Shown: piece after piece, positions 63,987-64,000 of the stretch
How the letters are laid out: every line of letters begins with the position of its first letter
How positions within the stretch are numbered: the first letter of the stretch is position 1
NCBI GenBank assembly: GCA_016291665.1
Contig: JAEEYE010000012.1
Coordinates: forward strand, 1 to 64,000
DNA: 64,000 nucleotides
Source: Oxalobacter sp.
GTDB taxonomy: Bacteria; Pseudomonadota; Gammaproteobacteria; Burkholderiales; Burkholderiaceae_D
Direction of reading: 5' to 3'
The notes under the pieces: model-generated
What the model was told of the DNA's origin: nothing
Seen by the model: the letters and a program-made list of their open reading frames with translations, nothing else
Databases searched by the model: none
Made by a program: the position numbers and the translations under genes

Positions 63987-64000
63987 ACCAGAATTTCTTG

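Overview
This window looks like a chromosome segment from a Gram-negative betaproteobacterium, most likely order Burkholderiales. The evidence is the miaB-ybeZ-ybeY block, a gltX/tRNA-Ala/tRNA-Glu cluster beside a DUF2863-like gene, the metG-scpA-panC order, outer-membrane proteins and many lipoproteins. A large oxalate/formate-antiporter-family carrier with highly biased codons would suit an Oxalobacter-like or Sutterella-like anaerobe. That placement is inference. No rRNA, CRISPR array, phage or integrase was seen. The only insertion sequence is an IS605-type tnpB element.

Layout. 1-8.5 kb: a truncated YheS-type ABC-F ATPase, prmB, meso-DAP dehydrogenase (ddh), a periplasmic PpiC isomerase, a 756-residue Lys/Arg/Orn decarboxylase, a YrbL-like kinase fused by overlap to a short outer-membrane barrel protein, and an FUSC-like membrane protein. 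8.5-13 kb: ybeY-ybeZ-miaB and the tnpB element with its terminal hairpins. 13-22.5 kb: two proteins of unknown function, a UvrA paralogue overlapped by a GNAT gene, a three-gene envelope operon (lipoprotein, Sel1, surface-adhesin-E-like), and an alcohol dehydrogenase with an aldo/keto reductase. 22.7-24.5 kb: a small ParA / ribbon-helix-helix / YjbR-EVE cluster. 24.5-28 kb: GNAT, a TetR-BASS transporter operon and a lipid-anchored flavodoxin.

28-36.2 kb is the most unusual stretch. It holds a MerR regulator with a MerR-type promoter driving a VIT-vWA protein, two paralogous Sel1-TM-extracytoplasmic proteins, several small unknown proteins, and a candidate small RNA preceded by an FNR-like box. 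36.3-45 kb is mostly housekeeping: rpiA, mltD, fabI, bepA, moaC, a DUF2863-like gene, tRNA-Glu, tRNA-Ala and gltX. 45.3-50.7 kb has an orphan MCE protein, the OFA carrier with a divergent ModE-like/periplasmic-binding-like regulator, and the Mrp Fe-S carrier. 50.8-56.5 kb runs on the plus strand: flavodoxin, metG, GNAT, a small protein, scpA, panC and a lipoprotein. 56.5-61.7 kb is a vitamin B12 uptake operon, btuB-btuC-btuD-btuF, behind a well-conserved cobalamin riboswitch. The window closes with a metallo-beta-lactamase-fold enzyme and a zinc-ribbon protein carrying three perfect-register 45-bp tandem repeats.

Starts were chosen by ribosome-binding-site spacing and family alignment from memory. 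All functional calls are from reading the sequence; no database search was run.
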